Of a stretch of 10,319 nt of DNA, positions 6,396 to 10,319 are shown one piece after another. The stretch is from RGIG426 sp045600765. GTDB taxonomy: Bacteria; Bacillota; Clostridia; Oscillospirales; Acutalibacteraceae. The notes beneath the pieces were generated by a model that was not told the origin of the DNA, searched no databases, and worked only from the letters and a program-made list of their open reading frames with translations. A program made the position numbers and the translations under genes. The DNA lies in the NCBI GenBank assembly GCA_045600765.1, contig JAZRYM010000001.1:1-10319 (forward strand), given 5' to 3'. Each line of letters starts with the position of its first letter. Within the stretch, counting starts at the first letter, position 1.

Positions 6396-7095
6396 GCAAC
6401 CTCCTTTCCAAAATTCCGAGCAACCACGTCAGTACGAGCACGACCGACAAATACATCAACGCAATACCGATAAACGGCATAAACGCCTGATAGGTTTTTG
6501 CCTGAACCTGAATAGCCACCTTTGTCAAGTCGCGAAGCCCGATGACCGTCACGATAGAGGTCTCTTTGAACAGGGTAATCAGCTCGTTGCCGAGGGACGG
6601 CAAAATGTTTTTGATGGCCTGCGGAATGACGATGTACCGCATCACGGATGCATACCCCATACCGAGACTGCGACCCGCTTCCATTTGTCCACGGTCCACC
6701 GACATAATGCCGGCACGGATAATCTCGGAAACGTAGGCGCCCGAGTTGATACCGAAGGACAAAATCGCCACCAGTTCCAGTTGCCGGCTGGAAGCGAAAA
6801 TAACAAACCCCATAATGAGCAACTGCACCATCATCGGCGTACCGCGAATGATGGTGATATACACCTTACAAATGCCGTTCAGCACTTTCAGCGCCACCGA
6901 CCGCTCATTCGGACGTTTTTGGTCGTTGAGCGTGCGCACCACCGCCACAAGAACGCCGAGCACCACGCCGAGAATCAGCGCGCCGAGCGTTACCTCGCCT
7001 GCCACACCGAGACCTACGAGGTACTGTTTCCAACGGTCATTGACCAGAAAACTCTGCGCAAAATCTTCGCACAGTCCCTGCCAAAACTCTCCCAT
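6376..7095 (-). CDS. Polar amino acid ABC transporter permease (HisM/GlnP family)
   Basis: Membrane channel subunit, 239 residues, of the His/Glu/Gln/Arg type. Hydrophobic segments lie around residues 26-53, 85-101, 106-122 and 207-228. The family motif YITIIRGTPMMVQL is at 79-92, and the cytoplasmic EAA loop that docks on the ATPase is around 124-148 (EIIRAG to EAGRSLGMG). Only one permease gene is present, so the channel is probably a homodimer. The ribosome binding site is a modest GAGGG nine bases before the ATG. An 88-base gap with a hairpin separates it from the binding-protein gene, so it is probably made at a lower level. Confidence 0.95.
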   Translation of the reverse strand: MGEFWQGLCEDFAQSFLVNDRWKQYLVGLGVAGEVTLGALILGVVLGVLVAVVRTLNDQKRPNERSVALKVLNGICKVYITIIRGTPMMVQLLIMGFVIFASSRQLELVAILSFGINSGAYVSEIIRAGIMSVDRGQMEAGRSLGMGYASVMRYIVIPQAIKNILPSLGNELITLFKETSIVTVIGLRDLTKVAIQVQAKTYQAFMPFIGIALMYLSVVLVLTWLLGILERRLRAGDKR

Positions 7096-7129
7096 AATGA
7101 AAAACCCTCACTTGCAAAAAAGTCAGTAA

Positions 7130-7154
7130 AGAGGGCGGCAACTTGCCGCCCTCT
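7130..7154 (-). terminator. Intra-operon hairpin between binding protein and permease genes
   Basis: Eleven base pairs (7130-7140 with 7144-7154, AGAGGGCGGCA/TGCCGCCCTCT) close on a 3-base loop. On the minus strand the stem is followed by TTT, then six more bases, then TTTTTT at 7120-7115. The broken T-run suggests partial termination or 3'-end protection of the binding-protein message rather than a full stop. This is a common way to make more binding protein than membrane subunits. Confidence 0.7.
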
Positions 7155-7183
7155 GTTCGTAGCCTAATAGAAGAAACGATGGC

Positions 7184-7948
7184 TTATTGCGCCACGATGT
7201 ATTTATCCAAAATGGATTTCACGGTGCCGTCTTCGGTGAGCTCTTTCAACGCCGCGTTCACTTTGTCGCGCAGGTCGTTGTTTTTCTTGGAAACGCCAAT
7301 CGCGTAATCTTCACTCACGTACTCGGTTTCCAAAATTTTCAGCGTGTCGTTGGCTTTGCAGAACTGGTTTGCCGGCTCGCTGTCGATAACCACGCAATCC
7401 ACCTTGCCGGTCAGCAGCGCCTGCACCGCGGTCGCACCGTTGGTGTACGCGAGCACGCGATTCTCACCGAAGTCGTCGGTGCAATAGATGTTGCCGGTGG
7501 TCGCTTCCTGCGTACCGATAATGTATTTGGAACCCTCGGCGGACAAGTCGTCCACGTTTTTAATCGGGGAGCCGTCCACAACGATAATCACCTGTTTGCC
7601 GGTGGCATAAGAATCGGTGAAGTCGATGTTCTTTTTACGCTCCTCGTTGACGGTAAGACCCGCCATCGCAATGTCCGATTTGCCGGTTTGCACCGCGGCG
7701 ATAACCGAGTTGAAATCCATATCGTCCACAACGAGTTCCAACCCCAGTTTCTCGGCGATTTTGGTCGCCACTTCCACGTCGATTCCCTCGTAACCGCCGT
7801 TGTCGTTGGTCATCTCATAGGGCGGGAACGCGGCGTTGGTCGCCATATGCAATTTGCCTTTTTCCACCGTCAAGCCGCCGTTGCCGCAAGCGGTGAGCAG
7901 GGTCACGCAAAGAAGAAGCGCAACCGTAAGTGCCAGAATCTTTTTCAT
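7184..7948 (-). CDS. Amino acid ABC transporter substrate-binding lipoprotein (family 3)
   Basis: Extracellular solute receptor of the importer, 254 residues. The N-terminus has Lys-Lys, a hydrophobic stretch and the lipobox LTAC with lipidated Cys21, so it is anchored to the outer face of the membrane. The mature part has the family 3 pattern: AAFPPYEM early, GIDVEVATKIAEKLG, then a DIAMAGLTVNEERKKNIDFTDSY block. This fold binds polar amino acids. The start has GGGAG about nine bases upstream. It is the first gene of the operon, with its own promoter and ARG-box-like sites upstream. Arginine, lysine, ornithine, histidine and glutamine are all possible ligands, and sequence reading alone does not choose between them. 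Confidence 0.95.
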   Translation of the reverse strand: MKKILALTVALLLCVTLLTACGNGGLTVEKGKLHMATNAAFPPYEMTNDNGGYEGIDVEVATKIAEKLGLELVVDDMDFNSVIAAVQTGKSDIAMAGLTVNEERKKNIDFTDSYATGKQVIIVVDGSPIKNVDDLSAEGSKYIIGTQEATTGNIYCTDDFGENRVLAYTNGATAVQALLTGKVDCVVIDSEPANQFCKANDTLKILETEYVSEDYAIGVSKKNNDLRDKVNAALKELTEDGTVKSILDKYIVAQ

Positions 7949-8006
7949 AACAAAACTCTCCCAAAAAAATAAAATTTTGTAGTAGATGTGGATGTAAAAT
8001 TACAAT

Positions 8007-8030
8007 GGCAAATCAGTCTTCCCGATTGCC
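8007..8030 (-). other. 5'-terminal stem-loop in the transporter leader
   Basis: GGCAA/TTGCC plus TC/GA, with one bulged base, forms a 7-bp stem with a 9-base loop that begins within a base or two of the predicted transcription start (about 8031). Stems at the very 5' end often slow mRNA decay. A regulatory role is possible but not indicated by any known motif. Confidence 0.4.
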
Positions 8031-8037
8031 GCATATT

Positions 8038-8065
8038 ATTATACCATACTTTACCGCTTTGTCAA
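8038..8065 (-). promoter_or_regulatory. Sigma-A promoter of the amino acid transporter operon
   Basis: TTGACA (8065-8060) and TATAAT (8043-8038) are perfect consensus boxes with a 16-base spacer. Transcription should start near 8031, giving a leader of about 80 bases before the binding-protein gene. It is built like the argC promoter: the same boxes and the same spacer length. Confidence 0.85.
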
Positions 8066-8073
8066 CCCCGTTT

Positions 8074-8148
8074 TGCATTTTCTTGCAATTTTTTGAATAT
8101 TTTTTCTTTGCTACCCCTTGTTTTTGATGAAAATTGCATTTTTATTCA
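8074..8148. promoter_or_regulatory. Cluster of ARG-box-like sites upstream of the transporter promoter
   Basis: On the plus strand TGCATTTTTATTCA (8135-8148) matches 13 of 14 positions of TGAATwwwwATTCA. TGAATATTTTTTCT (8094-8107) matches 12, and TGCATTTTCTTGCA (8074-8087) matches 10. Their centres are 20 and 41 bp apart, close to whole helical turns. All lie upstream of the -35 box rather than over the start site, which fits activation, looping or titration better than simple blocking. The region is AT-rich, so chance matches are a real risk. Confidence 0.45.
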
Positions 8149-8170
8149 TATTTTCCGAAAAATTCCGAAT

Positions 8171-8214
8171 AAAAAAGCACCTCGCTTACGAACCCGCAGC
8201 GAACGAGGTGCTTT
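8171..8214 (-). terminator. Intrinsic terminator after the cytidylate-kinase-like gene
   Basis: Eleven base pairs (8174-8184 with 8204-8214, AAAGCACCTCG/CGAGGTGCTTT) enclose a 19-base loop and run into TTTTTT on the minus strand (8176-8171). It ends the sigK-kinase transcript 34 bases after the stop codon and shields the transporter control region. Confidence 0.85.
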
Positions 8215-8247
8215 GTCTTTTTGGTTATTCCGCGTAAGAAGCGTTAC

Positions 8248-8862
8248 TTATTCCGCGCGGTTCATCATATCGCAAATCAGTTGCGCCGTACCGTCCGGCC
8301 CGAGCACGGTAGCGTCGATGAGCAAATCGTACGCCGAGCGCTCACCCCACCGATTGTCGGAATAATAGTTGTAATAAGACGCGCGCTGTTTGTCAATTTT
8401 GCGAATAAAATCGCGCGCTTTTTGCTCCGTCATCCCGTGGCGGCGCGAAACGCGCTTAATGCGCGCTTGGTCGGGCGCATAAATAAACACGCGCAACACA
8501 TCGTCCCGCTCACGAAGCACATAGTCGGCGCACCGCCCGACAATAACGCACGAACCCTCGTCCGCCACTTTACGCACCGTGTCAAACATCGCTTTGTAGA
8601 CGTCCTGCTCCACCGAGTTGTAGGGCATCGACGTCATCGCGTTGACGGCATAGGGGTCCATCACCAGGGAATAGAGCAAACTTTTCGGACGCTCATCCAG
8701 CGACTCAAACAACGTCTCGCACAAGCCGCTTTCCTGCGCCGCGCGTTTCAGCAGTTCTTTGTCATAAAACCGCATCCCGCATTTTTTCGCAACCGCCACG
8801 CCGATTTCTTTACCGCCGCTTCCGAATTGCCGTCCAATCGTCACAATCGTCTTTTTTGCCAC
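8248..8862 (-). CDS. Cytidylate-kinase-like P-loop protein
   Basis: A 204-residue protein that opens with IVTIGRQFGSGGKEIG (residues 6-21), the glycine-rich nucleotide loop of the cytidylate-kinase-like family found widely in Firmicutes. This family differs from the housekeeping Cmk and its physiological substrate is, as far as I know, not settled. Further family-like stretches are FYDKELLKRAA near 32-42, CVIVGRCADYVL around 104-115 and an Arg-rich lid region near 133-155. The start is GTG at 8862 with AGGAGG eight bases upstream. It lies 46 bases downstream of sigK on the same strand but has a good sigma-A type promoter of its own, so it is probably also expressed outside sporulation. It may act on a nucleotide or another small phosphate acceptor; I do not claim which. 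Confidence 0.85.
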   Translation of the reverse strand: MAKKTIVTIGRQFGSGGKEIGVAVAKKCGMRFYDKELLKRAAQESGLCETLFESLDERPKSLLYSLVMDPYAVNAMTSMPYNSVEQDVYKAMFDTVRKVADEGSCVIVGRCADYVLRERDDVLRVFIYAPDQARIKRVSRRHGMTEQKARDFIRKIDKQRASYYNYYSDNRWGERSAYDLLIDATVLGPDGTAQLICDMMNRAE

Positions 8863-8891
8863 AACGACCGCCTCCTTTTCTTTCTCCTCTT

Positions 8892-8920
8892 ATTATAATT
8901 TCCTTTTCTCAATTTTGCAA
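8892..8920 (-). promoter_or_regulatory. Candidate sigma-A promoter for the cytidylate-kinase-like gene
   Basis: TTGCAA (8920-8915) and TATAAT (8897-8892) are 17 bases apart. The -35 box sits in the last codons of sigK. Transcription would start near 8885, a short leader before the GTG at 8862. Confidence 0.6.
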
Positions 8921-9628
8921 GTCCTTTTTATCACCGATGTCAAAGCGGCGGCGCAATTTCCCGAGCGCCTTTTTCTCAATGCGCGACACGTACGACCGCG
9001 AAATGTGCAAAAAATCCGCCACCTCGCGTTGGGTCATCGGCTCGCACCCAAAGCCATAGCGACGGCACACCACCTCCCGTTCCCGTTCATCCAGTTCCTC
9101 GCCGATATACCGCGCCAGTTTCTCCCCGTTGATTTTTTGCTCCAACTCCTCCACAAGACACCGCCCGTCCGTAAGCACGTCTTGCAAAGTCAGCGGATTG
9201 CCCTCGCGGTCGGTCTCAATCGGCTCGTTCATCGACACGTCCTGCCCCGTTTTGCGCATCGCGCGAAAATGCATCAAAATTTCGTTCTCGATACACCGCG
9301 ACGCATAGGTGGCAAGCCGCGTACCTTTCGTATGGTCAAACGTCCCCACCGCTTTGATAAGTCCAATCGTGCCGATGGAAATCAGTTCCTCTTGCTCGGT
9401 TGCCGTGCCGTAATATTTTTTTACGATATGCGCCACAAGCCGCAAATTGTGCTCGACCAGTCGGTTACGCGCTTGCATATCCCCGTGCTCGTGAAACGCG
9501 AGCAATGCCTCACGCTCCTCCGCGGCGGACAGCGGTTTCGGGAACGACCCGCTGTGCGTGACGTGCAGCGCCATAAACAACAAATTCGACAACGGCTCGA
9601 ACACCGCCTGCAACAAAGACAACCACAT
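8909..9628 (-). CDS. sigK: Sporulation sigma factor SigK, uninterrupted, with pro-sequence
   Basis: Late mother-cell sigma factor controlling coat and cortex genes in spore formers. The 239 residues match pro-SigK of Bacillus subtilis in length. The first 20 or so (WLSLLQAVFEPLSNLLFMAL) are hydrophobic, like the membrane-tethering pro-sequence removed by SpoIVFB. The mature part would begin near HVTHSGSFPKPLS, parallel to YVKNNAFPQPLS in B. subtilis. Core-binding and -10 recognition regions (2.1-2.4) span about 55-125 with NLRLVAHIVKKYY and TYASRCIENEILMH; the region 4.2 helix-turn-helix is around 197-225 (TQREVADFLHISRSYVSRIEKK). A GTG at 9637 also opens the frame but lies inside the ribosome binding site GAGGTGA (9640-9634), so I use the ATG five bases after it. 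The gene is not split by a skin-type element. SigE is the main alternative and fits less well. Confidence 0.93.
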   Translation of the reverse strand: MWLSLLQAVFEPLSNLLFMALHVTHSGSFPKPLSAAEEREALLAFHEHGDMQARNRLVEHNLRLVAHIVKKYYGTATEQEELISIGTIGLIKAVGTFDHTKGTRLATYASRCIENEILMHFRAMRKTGQDVSMNEPIETDREGNPLTLQDVLTDGRCLVEELEQKINGEKLARYIGEELDEREREVVCRRYGFGCEPMTQREVADFLHISRSYVSRIEKKALGKLRRRFDIGDKKDLQN

Positions 9629-9660
9629 TTTCCTCACCTCAAAACAAGTTCTGTCAGCCT

Positions 9661-9696
9661 ATCCTATGCGCCGGGCACGTCCGCCTTGTTTGTCCC
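9661..9696 (-). promoter_or_regulatory. Weak candidate sporulation promoter and SpoIIID-like site for sigK
   Basis: On the minus strand CATAGGAT (9668-9661) resembles the SigE -10 element CATACAnT in six of eight positions, with no clear -35. GGGACAAAC at 9688-9696 contains the core RRACARNY of SpoIIID sites. In B. subtilis sigK is driven by SigE RNA polymerase with SpoIIID, so the arrangement is plausible. Both motifs are short and the call is tentative. Confidence 0.25.
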
Positions 9697-9731
9697 GTCG
9701 GCTTTTTCCGAAAAACGGCAACGAAAAAGGC

Positions 9732-9760
9732 TTGACAAGCGAAAAAAAGGGTGGTACACT
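9732..9760 (+). promoter_or_regulatory. Sigma-A promoter of thrS
   Basis: TTGACA (9732-9737), a 17-base spacer, and TACACT (9755-9760) preceded by TGG, an extended -10. Transcription should start near 9767, just before the T-box leader. It diverges from sigK. Confidence 0.82.
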
Positions 9761-9766
9761 AAACCC

Positions 9767-10015
9767 GTAGTCCAATAGAGAAAGCGTAGATGAGAACGCG
9801 ACTCGTCAACGGGTTTTTCGAAAGAGAGCGCCGTCACCGGCTGAAAGCGGCGCGAAAAACCGACCGGTCGTCACCGTCTCGGAGCGCGCGCCCGAATGTT
9901 GCAGTAAGGCGCGACGGCTGACCTCGTTATCGGTTGCCTGAGGGCGGATTTTCCGCCGAACAAGGGTGGAACCACGCGCCATTCCGCGTCCCTTTTTGGG
10001 GCGCGGTTTTTATTT
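9767..10015 (+). promoter_or_regulatory. T-box leader (threonine-specific) of thrS
   Basis: A tRNA-sensing riboswitch that lets thrS be transcribed when tRNA-Thr is uncharged. Stem I shows AGAGAG near 9823-9828, a GCGCCG/CGGCGC helix and a GGTTTTTCG/CGAAAAACC helix. The conserved T-box AAGGGTGGAACCACG is at 9962-9976. In the antiterminator AAGGG (9962-9966) and ACGCG (9974-9978) pair with CGCGTCCCTT (9985-9994), leaving the bulge TGGAACC; TGGA would bind a tRNA ending UCCA. Specifier ACC, a threonine codon, is likely at 9873-9875; another ACC at 9863-9865 reads the same. A GGCGG/CCGCC hairpin at 9943-9957 is probably stem III. Confidence 0.93.
9984..10015 (+). terminator. T-box terminator hairpin
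   Basis: CCGCGTCCC (9984-9992) pairs with GGGGCGCGG (9998-10006), nine pairs including one U-G, across a TTTTT loop, followed by TTTTTATTTT. Bases 9985-9992 belong to both this stem and the antiterminator, so the two forms exclude each other. Confidence 0.9.
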
Positions 10016-10052
10016 TGTCCAAATTCATTTTCTGAAAAGGAGACTGATAGAT

Positions 10053-10319
10053 ATGCTGACGATTACACTGAAATCCGGCGACACGATGCAGGTGGAAGCC
10101 GGCACCGCGGTCGAAGCCGTCTGCCGTGACATCTCAATGGGGCTGTTCCGCGCCGCCTGCGCCGCCCGCGTCAACGGCAAGGTCGTCGACCTGCGCACTC
10201 CGCTCACCGAGGACTGCTCGCTCGAAATCCTCACCTTCGACGATGAGGACGGCAAGCGCGCCTACCGCCACACCGCCAGCCACATTCTGGCGCAAGCGGT
10301 ACAACACCTTTACCCGAAC
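10053..10319 (+). CDS. thrS: Threonyl-tRNA synthetase, N-terminal part, cut by the window end
   Basis: Attaches threonine to tRNA-Thr. Only 89 codons are present, running open to the window edge. Residues 1 to about 62 form the TGS domain (MLTITLKSGDTMQVEAGTAV, with VNGKVVDLRTPL). The editing domain then begins with RHTASHILAQAVQ, in which His73 and His77 are the HxxxH pair that hydrolyses Ser-tRNA-Thr. AAAAGGAG lies ten bases before the ATG. The threonine T-box directly upstream independently supports the identity. Confidence 0.95.
   Translation, partial: MLTITLKSGDTMQVEAGTAVEAVCRDISMGLFRAACAARVNGKVVDLRTPLTEDCSLEILTFDDEDGKRAYRHTASHILAQAVQHLYPN

Noticed and set aside
8909..9628. SigK interruption by a skin-type element
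   Set aside because: The reading frame and sigma regions 2 and 4 are continuous, with no recombinase gene nearby.
10025..10255. Minus-strand open frame of 76 codons at the right edge
   Set aside because: It is antisense to the start of thrS, which is supported by its TGS domain, HxxxH motif and T-box leader.

Overview
The window reads as chromosomal DNA of an endospore-forming member of the Firmicutes (Clostridia in the broad sense). The signs are a sporulation sigma factor of the SigK type, a T-box leader in front of thrS, strong AGGAGG-type ribosome binding sites, sigma-A promoters with near-consensus boxes, and a cytidylate-kinase-like protein of a type common in Clostridia. Genes are fairly GC-rich and are separated by AT-rich control regions. 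I cannot name a genus.

Layout. Positions 1-286 hold no gene but a cluster of short GC-rich palindromes. Positions 287-5489 (minus strand, transcribed right to left) are a tight arginine operon, argC-argJ-argBD-argF, that takes N-acetylglutamate to citrulline with acetyl recycling by ArgJ. Acetylglutamate kinase (ArgB) and acetylornithine aminotransferase (ArgD) are one in-frame polypeptide. The operon has a strong promoter (TTGACA-N16-TATAAT) followed by two TGCATAAA half-sites spaced exactly 21 bp, the spacing of paired ArgR operators. Positions 5604-5661 hold a terminator and an overlapping perfect inverted repeat. Positions 5667-7948 (minus) are a polar amino acid ABC importer in the order binding protein, permease, ATPase, with a hairpin after the binding-protein gene. 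Its promoter lies at 8038-8065, preceded by ARG-box-like sites up to 8148. Positions 8171-9628 (minus) hold a terminator, a cytidylate-kinase-like gene with its own promoter, and an uninterrupted sigK with a pro-sequence. Divergently, on the plus strand, 9732-10319 hold the promoter, T-box leader and the first 89 codons of thrS.

How it works together. The arginine operon and the importer are neighbours, point the same way and both carry ARG-box-like sequences. This suggests one ArgR-controlled supply of arginine, or a related amino acid, by synthesis and uptake. ArgR, the citrulline-to-arginine genes argG and argH, and carAB are not in the window. The sigK-kinase pair and thrS look like unrelated housekeeping and sporulation neighbours. 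The most notable item is the ArgB-ArgD fusion. I found no sign of a defence system, phage, insertion sequence gene or CRISPR array.
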